From the NCBI GenBank assembly GCA_964496575.1, contig CAZCAC010000044.1, forward strand, positions 1 through 64,000: DNA of 64,000 nucleotides. Direction: 5' to 3'. Origin of the DNA: CAZCAC01 sp964496575 (lineage in GTDB: Bacteria > Planctomycetota > UBA1135 > GCA-002686595). Positions within the stretch are counted from its first letter, which is position 1. Every line of letters begins with the position of its first letter. Shown piece after piece: positions 8,191 through 18,623 of this stretch. A program made the position numbers and the translations under genes. Below the pieces are notes generated by a model. The model did not search any database and had not been told where the DNA came from. It worked only from the letters and a program-made list of their open reading frames with translations.

Positions 8191-10887
8191 TCACATTCCC
8201 AGCTCCTCCAGTCCTCGGGCCACCGCGCGCCGGCGCAGCGGTTCCAGGGATTCCGGTTCGGGGATCCCCTCCAGCACCACGTCGTCGAAGCCGAGCTCGT
8301 ATTTCCCCGCGACGGAGAGGAACACGTCGCAGACGCGGAGGCTGCCACAGGATTGCTCGCGCACCTGCTTCCCGTTCACGGAGAGTGCCACGCGCCCCTT
8401 GCCGTCGAAGGCGAGTTCGATGCGGCTGGTCCCCTTGCCCCCCGGGTCGTACGTCGCGTTCGGATCGGGGAGCAACCCGCTGCGCTGATCGATGACGATC
8501 AGGTTGCCGGCCCCCAGACACGCGGCGAAGCGGCCTTGCTCGCGGCCGCAGAGGCCGACCAGCGCGAGCGACATCGCGGACCTCTTCGAGGAGATCTCGT
8601 AGCGGATCTTGATCGGCCCCCCGAGGCGGAGCAGATGGCGCCTCGATACGACACCGCTCGCCTTCAGCCCACCCCCTTCGACCTCCAGGCGCTCCTCCAT
8701 CGGAGTGTCGCTCAGACCGCCGAGCGCGAGGGTCGGATCCACACCGGCGGGGAAGTCCCCGAGCTCGTCATCCTCCTCGAAGCTATAGGTGATCCGCACA
8801 CGCCCCCCGTCGAGGCGTTCGACCTCACCTGCGAGCCCGTCGAGCGGATCCTCGGTGGCGTAGAATGTCTCGAAGGCCTTGCAAGCCAGCGGACGGAGCG
8901 TTTCGCGGACTCCTTCGGGGAGCCTGTCGCCTCCCGCCGCCAGCGCGGCGCGCAGCTCATCGAGCAGCGCCCGAGCCTCGGCGGCATCCTTCGGCAGCTG
9001 GTGCTTCAGCAGCGACGCCACCGGTGCGATGCTGCGTCCGTCCGCGATCTCCGCCGCGAACCCGGGAGCGTCTCGTCCGAGCGCGGCCGCCTCGGGCTCG
9101 TCGTCCTTCAGCAGCTTCTTCCACCTCGGATCGTCCACCAGCGTGTAGGGATAGATGCGCGCCCAGCCCGCATCCAGCGTCTTGCGATGCTTCGCCATCG
9201 CCAGGGCGAGAGGGAACGCCGGAACTCGCGAGAGCTCGAGCCGCTCGAGCTCCAGGTCGTTCGCTCCCAGCACCAGCTCGCCACCGTCGATGCTCTTCAC
9301 CACCGCGCGCAGGCGCTTGCCATCCAGCTCGACGTCGAGCTTCTTGCCCTCCTTGACGAGAAAGTCGAGGTAGCGGTCCCGGAGCGCGATCCAGCTCCGC
9401 ACGCGCGCGCTCTCGCGCTTCAGCCGCTCGTGATCTTCCCCCGGCTCGGTCCTCTCCAGAGCGCGAACGAGGGTGTCGACCGCGTCCTCGGCGGCGCCAG
9501 CGCGGCACGCCGCGAGAGCACGCCCCAACGCGATGCGCGGCGTCTCTATCAGCGCGCGAAGCGCTTCGGGGTCGAACTCCCCGCACGGCGCGGCCAGTCC
9601 TTGCGCCGCGGCCTCGACGGCTTCGACCGTCTCGACCGACGGAGTGGGCGGAAGCTCCAACGCAGCGAGCGCGGGATCGATCCAGCCGAGGAACTCGCGC
9701 TGGAGCACGGCGAGGTCCACGCCATCGAAGGCCTCGAGGAACGCCTTCGCCCCGCCACGTCCGTCCAGGTTGCTGCCGACCACCTCGAGGTAGCGGGAGC
9801 GATGCCGCCCGTCATTGGCGTCGTGGAGGAACTCGTTGAACAGGTGCGCCTCACGATAGAACACGCTGAGATACGCAGGGTCGGCCCTGGTTCCACCGAG
9901 GCGCCGGCCGATTCGTTTCAGCACGTCTTCATAGCCCTGCGCGGCGACCAGATCCTCGATCGGCAGCAAGGCCAGGTACTGCTCGGGATCCGCGCCCACA
10001 CCTCGGATCAGCTGGCGCGCCACGACCGACATGGCCGTGTCCTGGCGACGGGCCAGACCACTGGCCAGGAACTCGGCCAGCCCTTCGTCGAGCCAGGCGT
10101 CCTGAGAGATCCCCTCACCCGTTCGCGCGGCGTGCATCGCGGCGTGGACCAGCTCGTGACGCAAGGCGTGATACCCCTCGGGGTCGAAGTTCTTGCGCGT
10201 CGGGTAGGTCACCGCAAAGCGCCGCTCGGGGTCGTAGTGCGCGCGAGTCAGGTACAACCCGTACTCCCCGAGCGCGTTGGCATAGCTCAGGTATCGTTTC
10301 TGACTGGCCAGCACCGCGAGGACGAAGGTCGAATGCTCGGGCGAGATGGTTCGTCCGAGGGGATCGAGGATCCACTCGCGGAAGCGATCCAGGAGATCGC
10401 GACCGTGGACGACGTAGCGACTGATCTCGTGCTCGGTGAAGTCCTTCCTGGGATCGCCGGTGCGCTGCAGCACCAGGAGGAAGGGCGGCTCGGACTCTCG
10501 GATCTCTGGCTCGATCTCCCGGAACGGCCGGAACTTGGTCACCTGGTGGCGGGCCACGAGCTGACCGCGGTAGATCGGATCCTGGTTGAAGCGTCGCTCG
10601 AGCTCGACGAGCCGCGGCCGCAACAGCTCCCACTGGCTGCGGAGCTTCTCTCGCTCCTCCTGAGTGATCGACTTGCCCGCGCGAGTGGCGATCTCCTTCG
10701 TCTCAGCCGAGATCACCACCGAGAGGGCCGGGTGTTCGACGAACTGAAAATGCTCCCACTGCTCGAAGTCCCTGGTCGGGTCGAAGCGGCGCTTCCCCTG
10801 GGCCGTGGCCGCTTCGGCCAGGAGGCAGGAGGTGAGCACGAGAACCAGAAGGGCCAGCGGGCGAATACGTCGGCGATGCGAGTGCAA
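8191..10887 (-). CDS. Large exported gluzincin-type metallopeptidase
   Basis: The product is about 898 residues with a signal peptide (RPLALLVLVLTSCLLAEAATAQG). A zinc-peptidase motif HELVH lies at residues 244-248, followed by WLDEGLAEF with E268 as the probable third ligand, the pattern of gluzincins (DUF1570/M1-like). The C-terminal part (about 700-890) is beta-rich and resembles a laminin-G/LamG-like or carbohydrate-binding module, a weak call. The start is TTG at 10887, chosen because GGGAGG sits six bases upstream and the signal peptide begins right after; upstream residues in frame look noncoding. It probably acts in the periplasm or outside the cell. The substrate is unknown. Confidence 0.75.
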   Translation of the reverse strand: MHSHRRRIRPLALLVLVLTSCLLAEAATAQGKRRFDPTRDFEQWEHFQFVEHPALSVVISAETKEIATRAGKSITQEEREKLRSQWELLRPRLVELERRFNQDPIYRGQLVARHQVTKFRPFREIEPEIRESEPPFLLVLQRTGDPRKDFTEHEISRYVVHGRDLLDRFREWILDPLGRTISPEHSTFVLAVLASQKRYLSYANALGEYGLYLTRAHYDPERRFAVTYPTRKNFDPEGYHALRHELVHAAMHAARTGEGISQDAWLDEGLAEFLASGLARRQDTAMSVVARQLIRGVGADPEQYLALLPIEDLVAAQGYEDVLKRIGRRLGGTRADPAYLSVFYREAHLFNEFLHDANDGRHRSRYLEVVGSNLDGRGGAKAFLEAFDGVDLAVLQREFLGWIDPALAALELPPTPSVETVEAVEAAAQGLAAPCGEFDPEALRALIETPRIALGRALAACRAGAAEDAVDTLVRALERTEPGEDHERLKRESARVRSWIALRDRYLDFLVKEGKKLDVELDGKRLRAVVKSIDGGELVLGANDLELERLELSRVPAFPLALAMAKHRKTLDAGWARIYPYTLVDDPRWKKLLKDDEPEAAALGRDAPGFAAEIADGRSIAPVASLLKHQLPKDAAEARALLDELRAALAAGGDRLPEGVRETLRPLACKAFETFYATEDPLDGLAGEVERLDGGRVRITYSFEEDDELGDFPAGVDPTLALGGLSDTPMEERLEVEGGGLKASGVVSRRHLLRLGGPIKIRYEISSKRSAMSLALVGLCGREQGRFAACLGAGNLIVIDQRSGLLPDPNATYDPGGKGTSRIELAFDGKGRVALSVNGKQVREQSCGSLRVCDVFLSVAGKYELGFDDVVLEGIPEPESLEPLRRRAVARGLEELGM

Positions 10888-11274
10888 GATTACCTCCCGG
10901 AGAACGGAACCACTCCTCGAGCCTGAGAGCCTGGAGCGTGAGGGATCGGACACGGAATCACGGACAGATTGTCGCCTCCGTCGCATCTGGCGCAACTCGC
11001 CGCTGGCCGCAGTTTACCTCCGACACCTGGGGGAGCACCCCCCCAGCCGACGATTCGGATGGGAGACCGGCACGCCGTGAATCCCCGATCGATCCCATTC
11101 CCGGAATAGCCACTTCTCCCGGCCAGGAATGACCTGGTCGATTCCCCGGAACAGGCCGGAAGTGCTACGCTGGGCGCGTGAGCCGGAGGGGCCACCGATT
11201 CCGGCCGGTCGACGAGGTCTTCTAGGTTTCTTATCCCCTGAATCCACAGGTCCCCCTGGCCGGGCAAACGGCAA
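10888..11274. other. Divergent intergenic region, peptidase / ECF sigma
   Basis: This 387-bp spacer lies between the leftward peptidase gene and the rightward ECF sigma gene. It must carry promoters for both. I see no convincing -35/-10 pair, sigma-54 site or RNA element. Open frames here look like chance readings of GC-rich DNA. Confidence 0.5.
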
Positions 11275-11862
11275 ATGGCCGAGCACGACGTCACCATCCT
11301 GCTCCGGGCGATCAGCGACGGAGATCGGGGTGCCATCGAGCACCTGATTCCGCTCGTCTACGATGAGATCCGGGCAATCGCGGGGCGTCATATGAGCCGG
11401 GAGCGCCGGAACCACACCCTCCAGCCGACCGCGCTGACCAACGAGGCGTACCTGCGGCTGGTGGGCCGCACCGAGGCCAACTGGGAGAATCGGGCCCATT
11501 TCTTCGGCGTCGCCTCCCAGGTGATCCGCCGCGTCCTGGTCGAGCACGCCCGGGCTCGCGGCCGCGACAAGCGCGGCGGCAACGCACTCCGGATCACCCT
11601 CGACGAGGATCTGGCCGGAGGCCAGGGGCTGGACCTGGACTTCCTGGCGCTGGACGGGGCGCTGGAAGAGCTGGGCGAGGAGCATCCGGAGGAGAAGCAG
11701 GTCGTGGAGCTGCGTTTCTTCGGCGGCATGTCGGTGCCCGAGACGGCGAAGGTGCTGGACGTGTCGAGCCGGACCGTGGAAAGACGCTGGACCTTCGCCC
11801 GGGCGTGGCTCTTCCGCAAGCTGCGCGGCCGGGAAGGCACGAGCTCGGGGGAGGCACGTTGA
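11275..11862 (+). CDS. ECF-type RNA polymerase sigma factor (TIGR02999-like)
   Basis: This is a 195-residue sigma-70-family factor. Region 2 is seen in about residues 20-80 (LIPLVYDEIRAIAGRHMSRE, LTNEAYLRLVG, AHFFGVASQVIRRVLVEHARARGRDKRGG). Region 4 is in about 135-185 (VVELRFFGGMSVPETAKVLDVSSRTVERRW, the DNA-contacting helix-turn-helix). The pattern matches the ECF group usually found next to Ser/Thr kinase genes in Planctomycetota and Acidobacteriota. The downstream kinase starts inside this gene's stop codon, so the two are cotranscribed and the kinase likely controls the sigma factor by phosphorylation (inference from family). No anti-sigma gene is visible. Confidence 0.9.
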   Translation: MAEHDVTILLRAISDGDRGAIEHLIPLVYDEIRAIAGRHMSRERRNHTLQPTALTNEAYLRLVGRTEANWENRAHFFGVASQVIRRVLVEHARARGRDKRGGNALRITLDEDLAGGQGLDLDFLALDGALEELGEEHPEEKQVVELRFFGGMSVPETAKVLDVSSRTVERRWTFARAWLFRKLRGREGTSSGEAR

Positions 11863-14846
11863 CGTCGAGCGACTCCCGACCCCGGCGCGCCAGAGAGCTC
11901 TTCGATCAGCTGCTCGACCGACCGCGGGAAGAGCGAGACGCTCACCTGAAGAAATCCTGCGGCTCCGATCGATCGCTCGAACTGGAAGTTCGCTCGTTGC
12001 TCGAAGCCCATCACGAAGCGGAGGGATTCCTCGAGGCCGAGCAGGTCTCGCGTGCGCTCACCGATCTCACCGCCGAACACGACGATCCGCTGGTCGGCGC
12101 CGTCATCGGGGACTACCGGATCCTGGGTCTCCTGGGTCGCGGCGGGATGGGTGCGGTCTACCGAGCCGAGCAGGAACACCCGCACCGCCAGGTCGCCCTC
12201 AAGCTGATCGATCGCAGCATCACCACGCCCGATCTCCTCCGGCGCTTCGAGGTCGAGGCGGAGGTGCTCGCCCGACTGAAGCACCCGGGGATCGCCCAGA
12301 TCCACGTCGCCGGCACCACCGGGGCGGAGCACGGGGACCGCCCCTACTTCGCCATGGAGCTGGTCGAGGGGCAGCCCCTCACCACCTTCGCCGACGAACG
12401 GCACCTCGATCTTCACCAGCGACTGGAGCTGTTGATCAAGGTCTGCGAGGCGGTGCAGCACGCGCACCAGGTCGGCGTGATCCACCGTGATCTCAAGCCG
12501 GCCAACATCTTCGTGACCGCCGAGGGCCAGCCGAAGATCCTCGACTTCGGGATCGCCCGCAGCACCGATACCGATCTCCAGATCACGACCGTGGCGGACG
12601 GGAAGGCGATGCTGATCGGCACCCTTCCGTACATGAGCCCGGAGCAGGTTCGTGGTGACCCGAGCCAGCTCGACACCCGCTCGGACGTCTATGCCCTCGG
12701 AGTCCTCGGCTACGAGCTCTTGACGGGGAGCTTCCCGCGCGACCTCGAGGGCAAGCCACTGACCGACGCCATCCGCACCATCGTCGACGAGGAACCGCGG
12801 CCCCTCGGTGCGGCAGGCCAGGGGCGATTCTCCACCGACCTCGAGACGATCGTGGGCAAGGCGCTCGAGAGTGACCGGCAACGTCGCTACGACTCCGCCT
12901 CCGGCTTCGCCGCGGATCTGCGACGCTTCCTCGACGGCCAGCCGATCAGCGCCAGGCCGCAAAGCACGATCTACCAGCTGCGCAAGCTGGTCGCGCGCAA
13001 CCGGCTGCCGGCTGGGCTGCTCGCCGGGCTGGTGCTGCTGGCGATCGTCTCGGCGGTGATCATGGCCTTCCAGATCCGGCGCACCGTACGAGAGCGGGAT
13101 CGCGCCGGTGTCGAGGCGGCCACCGCCAACGAGGCGTCGACCTTCCTCGAGAGCCTCTTCATGCAGGCCGATCCGGAGCAGGCACTGGGCCAGACGTTGA
13201 CCGCCCGCGAAGTGCTCGACCGTGGCGCGATGCGGATCGAGACGGAGCTCCAGGATCAGCCGGTTGTCCGGGGGCGGCTCCTGGCCATGCTCGGGAAGGT
13301 CTACGACGGCCTCGGCGTGGGAGATCGTGCGGCGCCGCTCCTGAAGGAAGCGGTCGCGATCGGGCGGGCCTTGCAGGCAGAGCGAGAAGAAGTCGGCGAC
13401 CCGTCGAACCTCGAGCTCGCGCTCTGCCTCTACGCTCGCTGCGCCGCCCGGGAAGGAAGGAACGAGGAAGCGGTCGCCATGTGCCGCGAGGCGGTGCAGC
13501 TGACCGAGGCCGTCTACGGCCCGGAGAGCCAGCAGGTGGCCACGTGCCTCAATCATCTCGCCTATCAGCTGAGCCTGGTGTCAGAGTTCGACGAGGCCCG
13601 GATCCAGCTCGAGCGGGGACTGGCCCTGCGTGAGAAGCTGCTGGGCCCGGACGACGTCGACGTCGGCTGGAGCGTGTACCAGTACGCGCACGTGCTCAAC
13701 GCCAGTGGAGCAAGAGAGCTGGCCCGAGCGCAGTTCGAACGAGCCTGCACGATCTGGGAGACGTCGCTTCCGGAGAACCACCCGCAGACCGCAAGAGGTT
13801 TTCGTGACTACGCTCAGGTCCTGGGCGACGCCGGGGAGTACGAGGCGGCCCTGGAGTACGCCGAGCGAGCGCTGGCGATCCAGGAGAAGACGCTGGGCCG
13901 GAGGCATCCGGATGTCGCCGACACGCTCAACGATGTCGGCTACCTGAACTGGCGTGTCGGCAACCTGCCCGAAGCGCACCGGTACTTCACCGACGCCGTG
14001 GAGGCACACAGGCAGTCCTACGGGCCGGCGGATCCGGAGCTATTGAACCGGCTGCAGAACGTCGTCCGCATCAGCAACATGATGGACCGGCCGGAAGTGG
14101 CGGAGGCCGCTCTCATGGAGGCCCGGGACCTGGCCCTGGAGCACCACGGCGACGAGCCGAACGTCCTCGCGGGAACCCAGGCGAGGCTGGGTTTCCACTA
14201 CGCATCGCAGAGGCGCGCGGCCGAAGCGATACCGCTCCTCCGGGAGGCGGCGGAGCTCTACGAGCAGGCGGGTGAGGCCTTTGCGCGAGACCTGCTGATC
14301 ATGCGGGACTCTCTCGTCCCGATGCTCCTGCTGGAGGATGAGGCCGCGGAAGCTCTCGCCCTGAGTGAGCGGGTCCTGGCTACCGTGCTCGAGCACCCGG
14401 AACTGGAGAGACCGAACCCGCTCTTCGCCCGATGGAGGATCGGTCAGGCCCTGGTTCGGCTGGGGAGGCTCGAGGAGGCCGAGGCCTGGTTCCGGGAGCT
14501 CCTCCCGGAAGCGGAGGCTTCCTTCGAGGTGAACGCCTTCTTTCCCTGGAACATCCGCTGGCTGATCGGGCACTGCCGTCACGGCCTCGGATACGAGGAT
14601 GAGGCGCGAGAGCTCTACGACCAGGTGCTGGAGGTCGATCCGGAGAGTCTCACGGAGGACCGCTGCTGGCTCCACCTGCGGATGGCCGAGGAGCTCGCCG
14701 CCGAAGGCGCGATCGACGAAGCCCGACGCGAGCTGAACGCCGCCCTCGAAGCGGGGCTCGACGCTCGAGCCGGCCAGTTGGCGCTGCTGCTCGATCCGCG
14801 ACTGGGGCCGTCGGAGCGGCGGGAGATGGCTCGGGTGATGGATTAG
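11859..14846 (+). CDS. Transmembrane Ser/Thr protein kinase with TPR sensor region
   Basis: The protein is 995 residues. An N-terminal helical region (ARELFDQLLD...EVRSLLEAH, about 10-52) precedes a full Hanks-type kinase domain with LLGRGGMGAVYRA, VALKLID, the catalytic loop HRDLKPANIF and DFGIARS. A single membrane helix (LPAGLLAGLVLLAIVSAVIMAF) separates it from about 550 residues of tetratricopeptide repeats. I chose TTG 11859, which overlaps the sigma-factor TGA and follows GGGGGAGG; earlier in-frame codons lie inside the sigma gene. It probably phosphorylates or sequesters the ECF sigma factor in response to an extracytoplasmic signal. A near copy starts at 63229. Confidence 0.9.
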   Translation: MTSSDSRPRRARELFDQLLDRPREERDAHLKKSCGSDRSLELEVRSLLEAHHEAEGFLEAEQVSRALTDLTAEHDDPLVGAVIGDYRILGLLGRGGMGAVYRAEQEHPHRQVALKLIDRSITTPDLLRRFEVEAEVLARLKHPGIAQIHVAGTTGAEHGDRPYFAMELVEGQPLTTFADERHLDLHQRLELLIKVCEAVQHAHQVGVIHRDLKPANIFVTAEGQPKILDFGIARSTDTDLQITTVADGKAMLIGTLPYMSPEQVRGDPSQLDTRSDVYALGVLGYELLTGSFPRDLEGKPLTDAIRTIVDEEPRPLGAAGQGRFSTDLETIVGKALESDRQRRYDSASGFAADLRRFLDGQPISARPQSTIYQLRKLVARNRLPAGLLAGLVLLAIVSAVIMAFQIRRTVRERDRAGVEAATANEASTFLESLFMQADPEQALGQTLTAREVLDRGAMRIETELQDQPVVRGRLLAMLGKVYDGLGVGDRAAPLLKEAVAIGRALQAEREEVGDPSNLELALCLYARCAAREGRNEEAVAMCREAVQLTEAVYGPESQQVATCLNHLAYQLSLVSEFDEARIQLERGLALREKLLGPDDVDVGWSVYQYAHVLNASGARELARAQFERACTIWETSLPENHPQTARGFRDYAQVLGDAGEYEAALEYAERALAIQEKTLGRRHPDVADTLNDVGYLNWRVGNLPEAHRYFTDAVEAHRQSYGPADPELLNRLQNVVRISNMMDRPEVAEAALMEARDLALEHHGDEPNVLAGTQARLGFHYASQRRAAEAIPLLREAAELYEQAGEAFARDLLIMRDSLVPMLLLEDEAAEALALSERVLATVLEHPELERPNPLFARWRIGQALVRLGRLEEAEAWFRELLPEAEASFEVNAFFPWNIRWLIGHCRHGLGYEDEARELYDQVLEVDPESLTEDRCWLHLRMAEELAAEGAIDEARRELNAALEAGLDARAGQLALLLDPRLGPSERREMARVMD

Positions 14847-14850
14847 TCGC

Positions 14851-16083
14851 TCAAGGCGCGAACGTCACGCTCACCGCATCGGACAGATCGAAGTCCAGCC
14901 CGTCGCGGAACCACGCCTGGTAGTTCCACGTCGACCCGGGAGTGACCAGCCCCGAGATCTCCGGCGGATTCGCCAGATCGACCTGATATTCGAGCACCCC
15001 GCCGGCTCCCGAGTTGACCACCGGATGCAACCGGAACACGCCTTGCGATCCACCCACGCAGCGGAATCCCTGTCCGAACGGGACCTGGATCTGGTTGTCG
15101 CCGTAGTAGAACAGCCCGTTCTGGTTCGCCGGAGCTCCGGTGGAGCGGAGCATCAGGGCGTTCGCAGCCACGCTGTCGCTCCCGTAGGCCTGGATCTCGG
15201 CCCCGTTGACCCCGCTCGAGCAATAGCTCGTCCCGATGGGCTCTTCCCCCGACCAGCCGGCCAGCCGGGCCCACAGCCACCACGCGGCGTAGGCCTTCTG
15301 ATTGGCGTTTAGCGGCTGACTGTGCGCGCTGTAGCAGTCGTACCAGTCGACATCCTGGACGTGTGAATTCTGCCAGTTGACCGCCCAGTTCCCCTGGGGG
15401 TTCCCGGACGCATCCCAGTACGAGCAGTCGTCATTGGCGAACTCGTAGAACACGCCGTCCGGGTCGAAGCTCTCGATGTGCGCGAAGTCGTAGAGGATCT
15501 TGTCGTTGGCGATGCAGTAGTCCCTGATCTGCTGATTCCTCGCGTTCGTGTTGGCCATCGACCAGTAGTTCAGGTGCCCGGTCATGTAGACGAACGACAC
15601 GTCGGGATAGTCGATCTCCAGCTGCGTCATCGGCGCCAGGTACCTGTCGATCATGTCCTGCTGCGAGTAGGTGGAGACCTGACCACACCAGGACCAGATG
15701 ATCACGTTGACGTCGGAGTTGCTCGGATCGTCGAGGTAGGCGCGCGTGTTGTCCACCCACTGCGGATAGTACCCCACGTCGCCGCCCATGGCGTAGTCGT
15801 GCAGATCGAGAGCACCCCCGCTCCCACCGTTGTTCCAGTCGAACTGGGGGCCCCCGCAACCTCCGGTGAAACCGACGAGACCGGTCATGCCGTTGGTCAC
15901 CTGGCTGCCGTGGGAGGTGTGCCCGTAGGCGATGTGCAGGTTGGCCTTGGCCGCGTCGATCCACGCCGACGGTACCGCGCTCAGGTCGGTACAGGAGTGA
16001 TCGACGATGATCTCGTCCGCGGCGAAGGCGCCGGCTGCCACGGCGGTGAATACGAGGGGGGTGAGGAGAGCTGCGTTCTGCAT
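14851..16083 (-). CDS. Secreted protein with Planctomycetota-type C-terminal module
   Basis: This is a 410-residue protein with signal peptide MQNAALLTPLVFTAVAAGAFA. The central region has HTSHGSQVTNG near residue 55 and FVYMTGHLNYWS near 164, which suggests an SGNH-like esterase or acetylxylan-esterase-type hydrolase fold, though I cannot place the full catalytic set. The last 115 residues (from SYCSSGVNGAEIQAYGS to DAVSVTFAP) match a beta-sandwich module I know from the ends of many secreted Planctomycetota proteins, probably for surface sorting or display. It ends 4 bp from the converging kinase gene. Confidence 0.65.
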   Translation of the reverse strand: MQNAALLTPLVFTAVAAGAFAADEIIVDHSCTDLSAVPSAWIDAAKANLHIAYGHTSHGSQVTNGMTGLVGFTGGCGGPQFDWNNGGSGGALDLHDYAMGGDVGYYPQWVDNTRAYLDDPSNSDVNVIIWSWCGQVSTYSQQDMIDRYLAPMTQLEIDYPDVSFVYMTGHLNYWSMANTNARNQQIRDYCIANDKILYDFAHIESFDPDGVFYEFANDDCSYWDASGNPQGNWAVNWQNSHVQDVDWYDCYSAHSQPLNANQKAYAAWWLWARLAGWSGEEPIGTSYCSSGVNGAEIQAYGSDSVAANALMLRSTGAPANQNGLFYYGDNQIQVPFGQGFRCVGGSQGVFRLHPVVNSGAGGVLEYQVDLANPPEISGLVTPGSTWNYQAWFRDGLDFDLSDAVSVTFAP

Positions 16084-16262
16084 ATCAAGCCTATGTCGCG
16101 ATTGGGGGCCTTGGGGACCTAGCGAGCGCCAGGGAGTCCTCCAGTGTACCGGTGATCCGCGGCCACGGAGGTACGGTGTGCAGAAATGGTGCGGGTGCGC
16201 AAGATCTGCGCAGCCCGAGGGCTCGTCCCCTCCTGGAGACCTCGTCGAGGGGAGTCCGTCGA

Positions 16263-16277
16263 TGGCACGGAGCTTGC
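16263..16277 (+). promoter_or_regulatory. Sigma-54 promoter (-24/-12)
   Basis: TGGCAC, five bases, then TTGC: a perfect core match to the sigma-54 consensus (TGGCAC-N5-TTGC). It lies 72 bp before the ferritin-like gene at 16350. A cognate NtrC-type activator is encoded at 18624. Confidence 0.8.
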
Positions 16278-16349
16278 GTTCGATTCCACAGGTCCGCTCA
16301 CCCGCGGGAAGAACGAATCGAACAGCACCAACTGACGAGGAATCCGATC

Positions 16350-17285
16350 ATGTTCAAGGCGATCACCCTGCTCCTGGCGCTCGGCGCCATCACGGCCTCC
16401 GCCAGCGCCCAGCGAGGGATCTGTCCTCAGGGCAACAACCAGAACCGGACCTGCCGGCGAGTCGTGACCGACCCGGTGATCCCCGCGCCGGTGGCCACGT
16501 CACGGCGCGGCCAGGGCAATCGACAGGTGGCCCGGACACCGGGACGATTCTCTCGCCAGGGTGCGGCCGACCAGGGCGGCCGGGGCCGCGGAAACGGCAG
16601 GGGTCGAGGCGCCCGCCGGGGCAACGGTCCGGGATTCGGCCAGGGGGTCGGCCAGGGCCAGGGAAGAGGACGAGGCGCCCGCCGGGGTCCCGGGCGGGGA
16701 TTCGGCCAGGGGTTCGGCCTCGGCCAGGGCCGAGGAAGAGGGCAGGGCGCTCGCTGGAACGACGTTTCCTCGTCGGACCAACCCTCCGCCGCGGTCGGAG
16801 GCCGGTATTGCGTCGCGGGCGGCCGTCGCTTCGTGCAGACCCCGGCGGCGGCCCCCCCGACCGCAACCACCACCACTTCCACCAGCGCCCCCACGATCCC
16901 TCCGGACGAGGCGCGAGTCTGGATCGATCGTCTGCAGACCGTGCTGGAAGCCGAACTCTACGCCAAAGAGTACTACCTGGCCGCCGCGCGCGCGCTGAAT
17001 GGCCCCCCCCGCTTCCAGAACCTCGCCCGGGCGGAGGACAATCACGCGAACGCCATCGCCTACGCCATCGGGACCCTCGGCGGAACGCCGAGCTGGGTCC
17101 AGAGCGAGACGATCACCCCGCCGCAAACGGTCGCGGAAGCGGACGCTCACTGCGAGGAGCTCGAGCTGCACGTGATCGACGTCTACGACGGCCTGATCAC
17201 CGACGCGCCGAACAGCCAGCTCCTGACCATCTTCCAGAACATCCAGAGGGCGAACTTCAAGCACCTCCTGGTGGTCGGTGGTTGA
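16350..17285 (+). CDS. Exported DUF2202 ferritin-like protein with Gly/Arg repeats
   Basis: The product is 311 residues, starting MFKAITLLLALGAITASASAQ (signal peptide). Residues about 70-135 are a low-complexity stretch of GRG/GQG/ARRG units, encoded by two 66-bp direct repeats (16608-16673 and 16674-16739) that differ slightly. The C-terminal 130 residues are a four-helix ferritin-like domain of the DUF2202 type, with ELYAKEYY, ARAEDNHANAI and HCEELELHVIDVYDGL giving the metal-ligand pattern of Glu and ExxH. The role is likely metal or redox related outside the cytoplasm. A sigma-54 promoter precedes it, a terminator follows it, and a histidine kinase/NtrC pair lies just downstream. Confidence 0.75.
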   Translation: MFKAITLLLALGAITASASAQRGICPQGNNQNRTCRRVVTDPVIPAPVATSRRGQGNRQVARTPGRFSRQGAADQGGRGRGNGRGRGARRGNGPGFGQGVGQGQGRGRGARRGPGRGFGQGFGLGQGRGRGQGARWNDVSSSDQPSAAVGGRYCVAGGRRFVQTPAAAPPTATTTTSTSAPTIPPDEARVWIDRLQTVLEAELYAKEYYLAAARALNGPPRFQNLARAEDNHANAIAYAIGTLGGTPSWVQSETITPPQTVAEADAHCEELELHVIDVYDGLITDAPNSQLLTIFQNIQRANFKHLLVVGG

Positions 17286-17306
17286 ACCCGGGCCATTCCC
17301 CCGGGT

Positions 17307-17345
17307 GGCGCCGCGGGATCTCGCAAGGGACTCCGCGGCGCCTTT
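17307..17345 (+). terminator. Hairpin terminator after the ferritin-like gene
   Basis: A perfect 10-bp inverted repeat, GGCGCCGCGG (17307-17316) and CCGCGGCGCC (17333-17342), is followed by only three T residues. It could stop transcription before the histidine kinase gene. It also argues against kinase starts upstream of 17345. Confidence 0.6.
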
Positions 17346-17361
17346 GGGTATTCTTTCCAGC

Positions 17362-18623
17362 GTGAGATCCCTCGGTTCCGCTGGCATCGCGCTCGCCCTC
17401 GGCCTCGGTCTGGCCGCCGTCTGGTCGTGGCAGTGGTTCGACTACGTGCGGCACTTCGAGGAGCACAGCCGTGAGTTCGACCGCTACGGCGAAGCGATCC
17501 TCTCCGCCGCGGACCTGGCCGTCTATCGCGAGTGCCGCGGCGGGATGTACGAACCGGACGAGCTGACCGCCTCGCTGGAGGGCGTTCGACGCGGGATCGG
17601 TTCCCTGGGAATCTACGTCCGCGACTCGACCGGGGAAATCGTCGCCGAGGTCGGCGAGTGGCAGGGGGGATCGCCCGACGCGCACCTCTTCGAGGCCGAG
17701 TTCGAGGCCCCGACCCCGCGGGGGGGCGGCGGCCGTCGAGGAGGCGGACGCCGATTCGATGCGACGGGCTTGATCCCGCTCGCCTCGGGCCTGCTACGGA
17801 TCGGCATCCTCCACCCGCGCGACGAGCTCGACCGCAAGCTGGCCGGCGATCTTCGTCGCCTCGTCATCACCGGTACGTCCCTCTCACTGGCCCTCGCGCT
17901 GCTCGCGATCGTCTTGTCGATGAGGCTCCGGGCACTCGGCCTCTCCGCACGACTCGAGGGGGCCAACGAGCGAGTGCGCGCGCTGGAGTACCTTGGTCGT
18001 CTCGGCGCGGGTCTCGTCCACGAGACGCGCAATCCGCTGGGAGTCGTGCGTGGTCACGCCCAGCGCATCGCCGATGGCTCGGTCCCCGCGGATGACGTGG
18101 CCCAGACGGCCCGGACGATCCTCGACGAGACCGATCGCACCCTCACCCGGCTCGACGAGTTCCTCCTGCTCAGTCGACCCAGTGAACCGAACCGGACGCG
18201 CTTCGGCGCACGCGGGCTGGTGCTGGACCTGATCGAGCTGGTCACCCCCGACTCGGAGGATCGAGGCGCGACGATATCTCTCCGCGGCGGCGACTTCGAG
18301 CTCCACGCCGATTACGACCAGGCCCGGCGACTCCTGTTGAACCTCATCTTGAACGCGCTCCAATCGCTCGACGAGGGCGGCGAGGTTCGGGTCGAGCTCG
18401 AGGAGCTGTCACGGCGACACGAGATTCGGGTCATCGACGAAGGGCACGGCATTCCCGACGAGATTCGTGAGACGATCTTCGAACCTTACGTGACGCGTCG
18501 CGAAGGCGGCACGGGGCTGGGACTCTCGATCGCACGGCGGATCGCGGACGAACACGGCTGGCGGTTGCGCTTCGAGGCGAACCGGCCTCGGGGAACGGTG
18601 ATGATCATCGAGGTGCCGAAGCG

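Noticed and set aside
7861..10926. A 1021-codon open frame on the + strand
   Set aside because: It lies antisense to the exported HExxH peptidase and the small membrane protein; its sequence has no domain and the peptidase has a signal peptide, motif and ribosome-binding site.
11388..13556. A 722-codon frame on the minus strand
   Set aside because: Antisense to the ECF sigma and Ser/Thr kinase genes, which have unmistakable motifs.
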